64,000 nt of DNA from Spongiivirga sp046524175. Its GTDB lineage: Bacteria > Bacteroidota > Bacteroidia > Flavobacteriales > Flavobacteriaceae. Every line of letters begins with the position of its first letter. Position 1 is the stretch's first letter. This document shows positions 33,582-41,747 of the stretch, in pieces. A program made the position numbers and the translations under genes. The notes under the pieces were generated by a model. That model was not told the origin of the DNA. It worked only from the letters and a program-made list of their open reading frames with translations, and made no database searches. The stretch spans positions 744,001 through 808,000 of the forward strand of contig NZ_JBEFZF010000001.1 in NCBI RefSeq assembly GCF_046524175.1, written 5' to 3'.

Positions 33582-34514
33582 CTAAAAGAAAACCGGTGAT
33601 ACGGCTGCTTTTTCTTTCTTAAATATCTCAAAACGCAAAAATACTTCATGTGAGCCACTCGTAGCATCTTGTAACCCGTTTAGTTGAAAATCATATGCGT
33701 AACCAATTAATATTCCTTTTGATACTTGAAAACCAGCTAGGCCACTAGCTGTTCCTCCCAATCGATAACCAAGTCCAAAAGTGAGTTTTTCGTTATATAA
33801 AAAATTAGTCGATAGGTCGACTTGTATCGGTGCTTCAGCAGTATACTTTGTTAAAATAGCTGGTTTAAATTTAAACGAATCACTGAGTTCAAATACGTAA
33901 CCCCCCATTAAATAAATCGTGGCTCTTTCGACAGCAAGGCTATTTGAAGATGGATTTTCATCTGTATCAAAATGCTCAGTCTCTAAAATTGTTGGAGCCG
34001 AAAGACCTATGTAACCACTATCTCCATAAACATAAATACCAACCCCAAAATTTGGCGCAAAACGATTATCAATGTTTTGACCAAAACCCGGATCCTGTGG
34101 ATCCCGAATACCAAGTTCAGAAAAATCTACTGATAACAGGTTCCCTCCCGCTTTTAGCCCAAATGCCAGCTTGGTGTTTTCAGAAAGATCAATGTTGTAC
34201 GAAAAATCAACAAAGAACACTTGTTCTTTTGAGGGTCCTATTTCATCATTTAATGCTGACACCCCCAGTCCCACCTTATTTGATTCACCTAAAGGCGTAT
34301 TAAAGCTAATACTTTGCGTCACTGGGGCTCCTTCTAGTCCAACCCACTGTGATCGATGAAATATCGTTCCGTTGAATAAACCACGACTACCAGCGAATGC
34401 AGGATTTATGGTCACCGTATTATACATGTATTGAGTAAACTGCGCATCCTGTTGCGCAGTCCCCAAAGCGGAGAACATAACCAATAATATAAAAAGTAAT
34501 TGTCTGTTCTTCAT
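33582..34514 (-). CDS. PorP/SprF-family outer membrane protein
   Basis: 310 aa with a signal peptide ending GTAQQ and the typical start DAQFTQYMYNTVTINPAFAGSRG. The rest alternates polar and hydrophobic residues, as in a beta-barrel, and ends in VFLRFEIF. In Flavobacterium johnsoniae SprF is needed for secretion of the adhesin SprB by the type IX system; members next to type B CTD proteins probably hold or export their neighbour. One base separates it from the adhesin gene upstream and 3 bp from the OmpA gene. Paralogs are usually many per genome, so no sprF symbol is given. Confidence 0.92.
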   Translation of the reverse strand: MKNRQLLFILLVMFSALGTAQQDAQFTQYMYNTVTINPAFAGSRGLFNGTIFHRSQWVGLEGAPVTQSISFNTPLGESNKVGLGVSALNDEIGPSKEQVFFVDFSYNIDLSENTKLAFGLKAGGNLLSVDFSELGIRDPQDPGFGQNIDNRFAPNFGVGIYVYGDSGYIGLSAPTILETEHFDTDENPSSNSLAVERATIYLMGGYVFELSDSFKFKPAILTKYTAEAPIQVDLSTNFLYNEKLTFGLGYRLGGTASGLAGFQVSKGILIGYAYDFQLNGLQDATSGSHEVFLRFEIFKKEKAAVSPVFF

Positions 34515-34515
34515 T

Positions 34516-37500
34516 TTAGTTTATGTATAAATAACCTGATTTGGTAACTTGCTCTGCACCATTTGAATAGTTCACTACATAGAAATAGGTGCCTGAGGGT
34601 AAGCTTTTCCCACTTTCATTACCACTATTGGCAAAACCTCTGAAGAAATTATTCCCTATACCGTAACCATTTGTTTCGTACACTTTTGCCCCCCAGCGAT
34701 TGAAAATTTCCATTTTATTGTCCGGAAACAATTCTATACCATTAATTTCTAGTTGATTGTTTAACGAATCTCCGTTAGGGGTAATCGCATTAAACTCAGT
34801 AAACTCAACGTCAAGGCTAGGATCTAAATAATCAGGAACCCCATCTTCATCAGTATCTATAGCATCATCTGGATTCCCGTCTCCATTTGGGTCCGGTGAT
34901 TCATCAATAGTCAATCTTGTATCATTATCATCATCAGGATCAAGAAAATCAGGAACTTCGTCATTATCAGTATCCAAAGTTTCCCCTGTAAGTGGGTTAC
35001 CATCGCCATCAGGATTTGCGCCCTCGAAAATTGTTAATACAGAATCATTGTCATCATCACTATCTTGAAAGTTGGGAATTCCATCTTCATCAGATATATC
35101 AGCCAATTCATAATTAACAGTTCCCGAATCAGGATCATCCTGCACCTGATCTGATATCCCATCACCACTATATGGCCCTTCCAAACGATTGTCTGCGGTA
35201 ATGCTTTCGGCAAAATGCCCGGCTTCTACCCAATCAAACAACCCATCTCCATCTGAATCTTGATCCAAGCTATCGATTATTCCATCTTCATCGGTATCGC
35301 GACTTGCATCTCCCGCAAGTTCGACCGCATCAGGAATACCATCATTATCATCGTCAAGATCCGTAAGGTCCTGAATTCCGTCACCATCTGTATCTGCAGG
35401 GTAGGTCAATACAGTAGGATCGTCTGGTTCTCCGTCTCCATTAGCATCAACATCAGCCGTATTATTTGGATCATCAGATAAATCTTGAATCTCTTCTTGC
35501 ACACCATTATTATCAAAAAATGCACTTACGGTTGCTTGATTAGATAATATTCTACTATCAATATCCGCCTGCACTATACTATAAGTAGCAGTAAATGTAG
35601 TTGTATCCTCTTCCCCGGGATCAAGACTACCTGTAAAAGTACCATTCACTGAAACCAATGGATCGTCAATAGTTATAGTAGTAAGTGGTACGTTCCCCGT
35701 ATTTCTAAATGAAAAGGTATAGCTTACAGTTTCACCTATTTGTGGTAGGGCATCTCCGTTCTCATCATTAAAAACTCCTACTTTCGATAACGAAATGTTC
35801 GGAAAACGTTCCAAAATTGTTGCTGTTTCATCATCAACCTCTTCTGTATTAGGATCATCAGATAAATCCGTCACTGTACCTCCATCAGGATCAGTTCCTA
35901 AAACAGTAGCTTGATTGAATATGAAATCATTAGCCACATCTGCAGCAGTTAAGATATAGGTGGCGGTAAAGGTGTTATTGTCTGTGTCGCCCGGAGCTAG
36001 AGAAGTTAAAGGCCCACCGTCCACAGTAACAAGGGGATCACTAATCGTTAAATTGCTAATAGTAGCAGTACCAACATTAGTAATGCTAAAGGTATAAGAA
36101 ACGGTTTCTCCCGCCTGCGCTGAAGCATCTCCATTTTCGTCATTGAAGATTCCTGATTTAAAAAGTTGTAATGCGGCAATGTTTGGAGCTGACGTAATTG
36201 TAGGGTCATCAGGATCGGCGGTATCCGGATCGTCTGACGCATTATCTTCTACCACAGTAGTATTATCCGGTGCCAAAGCAGTGACTCTAGCCTGGTTGCT
36301 AAATTGCTGATTATCAATATCTGTTTGCGTTATCGCGTAAGTGGCGGTAAAAGTATCTGTATTTACCGCTCCCGGATCTAACTGGGACAGAGGTCCACCA
36401 CTTAATACAACCCCAGCTACATTATCAACCACCTGAATATTTTGTAAGGTGGTGTTACCCGTATTTCTAACAGTAAAATTATAGGTAATGATATCACCCG
36501 GATTGATAATTCCATCCGGACCGGCATCAAAAGTGTCATTTTTCTCCAATGTGATTCCAAAAGTTTGTATTAAGGGTACATTCGAAACAGCATTTGGTGA
36601 ATCTACTTCATCCGCAGATGCAATTGCGGTATTTTCAAAAAATCCAGCATCGATATCGGCTTGCGTAATCGAATACTGAGCGGTAAAATTACTATTATTC
36701 GTCTCTCCTGCATTAAGGTTAATAGGAGATCCGGATACTACAACATCAGCATTGAGATCGTTAATTGTTATATTATTTAATGTTCTATTACCAGTATTCG
36801 TTACAACAAAAGTGTAGCTAATCTCATCGCCAACATCCGTTATTCCATTCGTATTAGCATCTACATAAGTACCTTGCTTTACCAATTCTAAAGATAAGAC
36901 GGCGTCAACAGGGGTAACCGCGGTATCACTTATAATGGTTGCGCCCGTTTCTTGGCTGGTAACATTGGCCGTGTTAATCAATTCTGAATTCGTATCAATA
37001 TCCTCTTGTAATACCGTATAAGTGGCGGTATAGGTGAAGGTTTCTCCGACCTCTAACGTTCCTGCTACCCCTGTTGCAAAACTCTCTATGGGAGTACTCA
37101 AACTATTTGCGCCACTTCCCGGGAAAATCTCGTCTACTACTATGTTGGTTAAACTAACCGTCCCCGCATTGGCTACTTCTATTTCGTACGTTATGACCTC
37201 ACCAGGATTCGAAACTGATGAGGGGCCTGCGGTTTGCACCTTAGTAACAGTAAATAAAGGAATTCCGTTTACCGGGGTAACCGCCGTATCGGTAATGGTG
37301 GTTGGAAACTCGGTTGTCACGGCAGATGCTCGATTCACAAGTGGAATGGCAGCATCAATATCTTCTTGTGTAACTGTATACGTAGCCGTGTATACAAAGG
37401 ATTCCCCAGGAGATATTTCATTATCCACTGTTCCACTTTCGACAGGGCCATTTATTGACATGGCTCCATTACCCGGAAAATCATCGGTAAAAATGAGATT

Positions 37501-38775
37501 CGTAAGGGTACGAGTGCCAGTATTTCGCACCGCAATTTCATATGTAAGCAGCTGACCTACAGCCGTTACATTAGTCGGACCGGCTGTTTGATTTTTGGTT
37601 ACCGTTAAGGATGTAATCGGTTGGATAGGAGTTGTAGCTTGTGTCTCAAGAATTACTGAAGATTCATCGACTGTAGCACGTACCCTGTTAATCAAGTTAA
37701 TCTTTGTGTCGATATCATCTTGATCCGGTTGATACCGAATGCGCCAAGTGAAGGTTTCCCCAGGACTTAAGATACCGTCAGTAGTGCCACTTTCTGTAGG
37801 AATCGCCTGTTGCGAAGAAACCCCATTACCAGGAAAAAACTCTTGAATTTGAACATTCGTTAAATTTCCCGAACCTAAATTGGTAACCACAACATCATAT
37901 TCCAATTGCTCACCAGCCGTCGTAACAATATTTGGACCTGTGACTTGATTTTTTGTAACTGTAAATATCGGGCTGCCATTGACAGGAGTTGAAGCGCTAG
38001 AAGATTGTGAGTCTGAAATTTGATCAGTTGTTACTCGAACTCTGTTCACTAGGGTCTCCCCTGCAACAATATCGGCAGCAGTAGTTGTATAGGTTGCATT
38101 ATAAGTGAATGTTTCCCCTGGCGAAAGTATATTGTCGACAGTACCGCTCTCAGTTGGACCATTAAGTGAATTAGGTCCTGCTCCCGGAAAAGTCTCGCTT
38201 AATGAAATAGCAGTTTGACTAAGCTGTCCTTCATTTGTAAGTACAATCGTATATTCTATAACTTCATTTGCTGCAGTAATATTGGTCGGCCCTCCTGTTT
38301 GTGTTTTTTCAATTGAAATTCGATTAATTACAGAAATCAGCGTAACTGCTGCAATATTTTCTGTAGGAAGTTCATTCGTTGTTAAGTTAACAGCATTTGT
38401 CAAACGCGAACCATTGTCAATATCAGCTTGTATGATGGTATACGAACTTGAATAAAGCCAAGTTTCTCCAACATCTAAAACACCATTAGAATCGGTATCT
38501 CCGGAATCCAATGTAAGTACGGTTCCTACAAAATTAGGGTCCACAAATTCAACAACTACTCCGCTTAACGGGATAGCCCCTAATTGTGCATTATCAACTG
38601 TAATTGTAAAATCAATAATATCACCAACTTGTGTAACCGGATTCGGTCCTCCAGTTTGCTCCATACGGAAATCAACCTGTGCATACAAATAGGTGGAAAA
38701 CGACAGCATTACTATCGTCAAAAAAGATTTTAGTATTCCGCCTATGGAAATAGGTGATTTTTCATTTCTATTCAT
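34516..38775 (-). CDS. Giant repeat adhesin with T9SS type B C-terminal domain
   Basis: 1419 aa surface protein. A long signal peptide (residues 1-32, ...SFSTYLYAQ) is followed by nine DUF11/DUF7507-like beta repeats, an aspartate-rich thrombospondin type 3-like calcium-binding region (DTDGDGIQDLTDLDDDNDG and similar, about residues 1120-1320), and a gliding-motility type B CTD of about 90 residues (FNAITPNGDSLNNQLEINGI ... GTYFYVVNY ... SGYLYIN) that directs secretion by the type IX system. SprB-like adhesins of gliding bacteria have this plan. It is the first gene of the adhesin-porP-ompA operon, and the partner PorP/SprF protein is probably specific for it. Role: attachment or movement on surfaces, inferred. 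Confidence 0.93.
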   Translation of the reverse strand: MNRNEKSPISIGGILKSFLTIVMLSFSTYLYAQVDFRMEQTGGPNPVTQVGDIIDFTITVDNAQLGAIPLSGVVVEFVDPNFVGTVLTLDSGDTDSNGVLDVGETWLYSSSYTIIQADIDNGSRLTNAVNLTTNELPTENIAAVTLISVINRISIEKTQTGGPTNITAANEVIEYTIVLTNEGQLSQTAISLSETFPGAGPNSLNGPTESGTVDNILSPGETFTYNATYTTTAADIVAGETLVNRVRVTTDQISDSQSSSASTPVNGSPIFTVTKNQVTGPNIVTTAGEQLEYDVVVTNLGSGNLTNVQIQEFFPGNGVSSQQAIPTESGTTDGILSPGETFTWRIRYQPDQDDIDTKINLINRVRATVDESSVILETQATTPIQPITSLTVTKNQTAGPTNVTAVGQLLTYEIAVRNTGTRTLTNLIFTDDFPGNGAMSINGPVESGTVDNEISPGESFVYTATYTVTQEDIDAAIPLVNRASAVTTEFPTTITDTAVTPVNGIPLFTVTKVQTAGPSSVSNPGEVITYEIEVANAGTVSLTNIVVDEIFPGSGANSLSTPIESFATGVAGTLEVGETFTYTATYTVLQEDIDTNSELINTANVTSQETGATIISDTAVTPVDAVLSLELVKQGTYVDANTNGITDVGDEISYTFVVTNTGNRTLNNITINDLNADVVVSGSPINLNAGETNNSNFTAQYSITQADIDAGFFENTAIASADEVDSPNAVSNVPLIQTFGITLEKNDTFDAGPDGIINPGDIITYNFTVRNTGNTTLQNIQVVDNVAGVVLSGGPLSQLDPGAVNTDTFTATYAITQTDIDNQQFSNQARVTALAPDNTTVVEDNASDDPDTADPDDPTITSAPNIAALQLFKSGIFNDENGDASAQAGETVSYTFSITNVGTATISNLTISDPLVTVDGGPLTSLAPGDTDNNTFTATYILTAADVANDFIFNQATVLGTDPDGGTVTDLSDDPNTEEVDDETATILERFPNISLSKVGVFNDENGDALPQIGETVSYTFSFRNTGNVPLTTITIDDPLVSVNGTFTGSLDPGEEDTTTFTATYSIVQADIDSRILSNQATVSAFFDNNGVQEEIQDLSDDPNNTADVDANGDGEPDDPTVLTYPADTDGDGIQDLTDLDDDNDGIPDAVELAGDASRDTDEDGIIDSLDQDSDGDGLFDWVEAGHFAESITADNRLEGPYSGDGISDQVQDDPDSGTVNYELADISDEDGIPNFQDSDDDNDSVLTIFEGANPDGDGNPLTGETLDTDNDEVPDFLDPDDDNDTRLTIDESPDPNGDGNPDDAIDTDEDGVPDYLDPSLDVEFTEFNAITPNGDSLNNQLEINGIELFPDNKMEIFNRWGAKVYETNGYGIGNNFFRGFANSGNESGKSLPSGTYFYVVNYSNGAEQVTKSGYLYIN
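35403..38676 (-). repeat. Nine tandem DUF11-like domain repeats in the adhesin gene
   Basis: Nine units of about 105-125 codons. Each opens with a TVTKxQTxGPxxV- or LxKxGxFxDxN-type strand, has a YxFxVxNTGxxxLxNIxIxD centre and an LxPGETxTYTATYTxTQxDID close. Units 2-5 resemble one another closely and share a GPxESGTVDN insert; units 6-9 form a second group with DANGDG-like openings. The pattern suggests two rounds of internal duplication. Shadow ORFs on the opposite strand follow the same period. Confidence 0.85.
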
Positions 38776-38947
38776 AAAGTACTATAGCCCATTACCATTA
38801 ATAATAGTTGCATTCTAGGCGAAATAGGTCGGGGACTAAATGAATTGATAAAAATAGAAAAATCCATCAAGTTTAAATGCCTCGTAAAACTTAATTCTGT
38901 AATTAGGCAATATTCACGATTAACCGCACTTCAAACTCAAAGAAAGT

Positions 38948-40822
38948 TTAGTTTTTGAGAATATTCATCTTAATAGTTGAACTGCTATAGACCGTATGCG
39001 TTTGCCTTTTAAAATCGTCTTCTTTGGCTTTAAAAATGTTGTTTACGTAAGTCTGCGGATTAATATCGATATACGGAAACCAAGTGCTCTGAACTTGTAT
39101 TTGTATTTTATGTCCTTTCTTAAAGGTGTGCAATACGTCTTGTAGTTTAATATTTACACTAGTTTTCTGATTAGGAATAAAAGGTTCTGGTTTTTCGAAA
39201 CTATTGCGAAAACGTCCTCTCATTGCTTCACTACGCACCATTTGATGATAGTTACCCATTTTTAAATATTCTTGAGTTTCTTCATAATCCGGGTGATCAG
39301 GTGGATAGACATCAATTAGTTTTACTACCCAATCAGCAGCAGACCCAGTAGTGGCAACGTCTAATGCTGCCATAATATCACCAGCTAAAGTAATTGGCTC
39401 ATCCAACACTTCAGTTTCAAAAACCAATACATCTGGCCTTCTGGCTGCGAAACGCTGATCATCAGTCATGTATTTTCTTGGTGTGAACACCATTTTGATA
39501 TCTTCTGAATACGGCACAGGTTTCTTTGGGTCGCTAACAAAATCAACCTTTGTTAACGGCTCTCCTCGTTTAATTGAGAGTGTTTGATTTGGTTGCAAAA
39601 AATAGTTGGACTCTACGGTATTCTTCGGTGGCCAAGAATCGAAGGTTTTCCAATCTTTTGACCCTGTATCAAAAACATAAGCCTCCGGCAAGCCCGTATT
39701 CCCATCTGCTTTTCCTTTCAAAAAATGATGAAAGAACTTCGTTTCAATCTCTTCTTGAAAAAATTTGGAAATGTCATCGCCAAAATAAACATTCCCTATA
39801 GCTTGTCTTTTTTTATTTCTTGCCCAATCACCATGGCTCCAAGGCCCCATAACAATGGTGTTATAGTTAGCTGTTGAGTTTTCTTCAATGTTGGCATAAG
39901 TCTCTAAAGGACCATACAAGTCCTCAGCATCAAACCAACCTCCCACAGTCATAGTAGCTGGTTTAATATCCTTCAAATGCTGAATGATACCACGACTTTT
40001 CCAAAACTCATCATAATTAGGATGTTCTTTTAATTGTGTCCAGAAAACATTCGATTGATCATAATATTTATCAAGATTCGATAATGGACCTGCATCTAAA
40101 AAGAATTGATATTGATCTTGAGTACCCAAATCAGGAAACGAATACCAAGCTTCTTTGGTTGGTTGATCTTTCATATAGCCAAAAACTGCTGTTGCTCTCC
40201 AATAACTTAACAAATAAGCTCCATTATGATGAAAATCATCAAAAAAGAAATCGCCTATAGGTGCTTGGGGCGAAACAGCTTTCAAAGCCGGGTGTCCTGA
40301 CAAAGTAGAATAGGTTGAGTAAAAACCCGGGTAGGATATACCCCAAACCCCAACGTTACCATTGTTATTGTCCACATTATTAACCAACCACTCAATCGTA
40401 TCATAAGTATCCGAAGCCTCGTCCACTTGATTGCCAGATTTATTAGGTATAAACGCTCTCATATTGTCATAAACCCCTTCACTATTCCAACGACCTCGGA
40501 CGTCCTGGTAAACAACGATATATCCATCTTTCATCATGGTAGTATTCGGACCAATTTTTTCCCTAAACTTGTCTTCTCCATATGGCCGGCAGCTGTAAGG
40601 TGTTCTAGACATGATAATCGGATATTTTTTAGAGGTATCCTTCGGACTATAAATAGTGGTATGAAGCTTAATACCGTCGCGCATTGCAATGGAAATCTCT
40701 TTTTTTGTGTAATGCTCTTTTGCTACATAGGTGTCAACAGCTTCTGAAGGAGTTTCTTGGGATATTTGCTCTTTACAACTGATAATCAAGAGCATACTTA
40801 AAACTAAAAAAAATCGAATCAT
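38948..40822 (-). CDS. CocE/NonD family hydrolase lipoprotein
   Basis: 624 aa from the ATG at 40822, which gives a lipoprotein signal MIRFFLVLSMLLIISC; the frame is open further upstream, but that would hide the signal. The alpha/beta-hydrolase core shows YQDVRGRWNSEG, the nucleophile elbow GVWGISYPGFYS (Ser), and a C-terminal jelly-roll X-Pro dipeptidyl-peptidase-type domain (LAGDIMAALDVATTGSAADWVVKLIDVYPP). Family members are S15-like peptidases, alpha-amino acid ester hydrolases or glutaryl-7-ACA acylases. Probably periplasmic, membrane-anchored. The substrate is unknown. Monocistronic. Confidence 0.88.
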   Translation of the reverse strand: MIRFFLVLSMLLIISCKEQISQETPSEAVDTYVAKEHYTKKEISIAMRDGIKLHTTIYSPKDTSKKYPIIMSRTPYSCRPYGEDKFREKIGPNTTMMKDGYIVVYQDVRGRWNSEGVYDNMRAFIPNKSGNQVDEASDTYDTIEWLVNNVDNNNGNVGVWGISYPGFYSTYSTLSGHPALKAVSPQAPIGDFFFDDFHHNGAYLLSYWRATAVFGYMKDQPTKEAWYSFPDLGTQDQYQFFLDAGPLSNLDKYYDQSNVFWTQLKEHPNYDEFWKSRGIIQHLKDIKPATMTVGGWFDAEDLYGPLETYANIEENSTANYNTIVMGPWSHGDWARNKKRQAIGNVYFGDDISKFFQEEIETKFFHHFLKGKADGNTGLPEAYVFDTGSKDWKTFDSWPPKNTVESNYFLQPNQTLSIKRGEPLTKVDFVSDPKKPVPYSEDIKMVFTPRKYMTDDQRFAARRPDVLVFETEVLDEPITLAGDIMAALDVATTGSAADWVVKLIDVYPPDHPDYEETQEYLKMGNYHQMVRSEAMRGRFRNSFEKPEPFIPNQKTSVNIKLQDVLHTFKKGHKIQIQVQSTWFPYIDINPQTYVNNIFKAKEDDFKRQTHTVYSSSTIKMNILKN

Positions 40823-40913
40823 TTGAATTGGTGTTTTAGATGCATAAATATACCACAAATAGAAAGTCTTAATCGTTAAAATTCTAATCCAATGACAAGT
40901 TTATTTTAAAAAA

Positions 40914-40956
40914 AGTAAAGTTTACTTTACTTTATATCAATTTTACTTTACATTTG
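40914..40956 (+). promoter_or_regulatory. Promoter with operator-like repeats before the XRE gene pair
   Basis: TACATTTG at 40949-40956 matches the -7 consensus TAnnTTTG. Upstream are a 13-bp palindrome, AGTAAA-G-TTTACT (40914-40926), and two direct copies of TTTACTTTAC (40921-40930 and 40942-40951), the second reaching into the -7 box. Such an arrangement fits repression by a small helix-turn-helix protein, most simply the XRE regulator encoded downstream. Confidence 0.6.
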
Positions 40957-40985
40957 TGGCGTTATTGATTAAAATCAATCATCAA

Positions 40986-41474
40986 ATGAACACACGCTTT
41001 TTATTACCACATTCATTAAAAACAGTCGGCTGGATACTGTTAATTCCTAGTGTACTGTACGGAATTTACATTCACATAGTCGGCTTTGAGTTTGACGAAG
41101 TCATGAAAACCTCAGTATTTGCAATTTGGCGAGATCCTTTTTTGTCTTCAGACCCTTCCGATAACTTCTTTAAGGTTATTGAAAATGGAATTTTGGATGA
41201 AATACTCACCATTTGCATTATACTGGGTGGGATTTTTGTTGGTTTTGCAAAAGTGAAAGACGAGGATGAGTTTATTGGAAAAATTCGCACGGAATCTCTT
41301 ATCTGGGCCATTTACTTAAATTCGATCATTTTTGTATTTGCAACGATCTTTGTTTACGATATGCCATATTTTAATATACTCATTTTTAATGCATTTACTC
41401 CGATCTTATTTTTCGTAATACGATTTCACTTTTTACTTCATCAATCAAAAAAGGAACTGCGTTATGAAGAATAA
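40986..41474 (+). CDS. Small four-helix membrane protein paired with an XRE regulator
   Basis: 162 aa from the ATG at 40986 (MNTRFLLPHSLK). About four hydrophobic helices are separated by a polar stretch (DPFLSSDPSDNFFKVIENG). No catalytic motif. Its end overlaps the XRE gene by 11 bp, so the two are co-translated. Membrane proteins paired with short XRE regulators of this kind are common in Bacteroidota; the function is not known. A longer start at a GTG (40956) is open but would begin on the promoter box. Confidence 0.75.
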   Translation: MNTRFLLPHSLKTVGWILLIPSVLYGIYIHIVGFEFDEVMKTSVFAIWRDPFLSSDPSDNFFKVIENGILDEILTICIILGGIFVGFAKVKDEDEFIGKIRTESLIWAIYLNSIIFVFATIFVYDMPYFNILIFNAFTPILFFVIRFHFLLHQSKKELRYEE

Positions 41475-41664
41475 GATCAAAATCGCCCGCGCTATTAAGG
41501 ATGTGACTCAAGGTACCTTAGCAGATGAAATTGGCGTAAGTAGACAGACCATTAATGCACTAGAGAAAGGAAAATATGTGCCATCGACTGTGCTAGCACT
41601 CAAACTGGCTCGTTTTTTCGGTCAGTCTGTAGAAGAGCTTTTTAGCTTGGAGGAAGAAGATTGA
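41464..41664 (+). CDS. XRE-family helix-turn-helix regulator
   Basis: 66 aa, almost entirely one HTH_3 domain: KIARAIKDVTQGTLADEIGVSRQTINALEKGKYVPSTVLALKLARFFGQSVEELFSLEE. It is the YozG-like short form without an effector domain. Overlap with the membrane-protein gene (11 bp) and the repeats in the shared promoter suggest autoregulation; this is inference. Cytoplasmic DNA-binding protein. Confidence 0.92.
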   Translation: MKNKIKIARAIKDVTQGTLADEIGVSRQTINALEKGKYVPSTVLALKLARFFGQSVEELFSLEEED

Positions 41665-41747
41665 TGCAATAGATGATAGCGCATGCCTAATGAAAAAAAG
41701 ACATTAAGTGAAAATTTTTAGTCTAGTTCCTTGACGCTCGGTTCCTT

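Noticed and set aside
37034..37555. A 173-codon ORF on the plus strand inside the adhesin gene
   Set aside because: It is the antisense of the repeat-rich adhesin sequence, has repetitive Pro/Val/Thr composition and no homology pattern; similar shadows appear over other long genes.
34516..38775. Regularly spaced repeats considered as a CRISPR-like array or integron
   Set aside because: They are in-frame protein domain repeats of about 340 bp within one open reading frame, with no short identical repeats and no cas or integrase genes.
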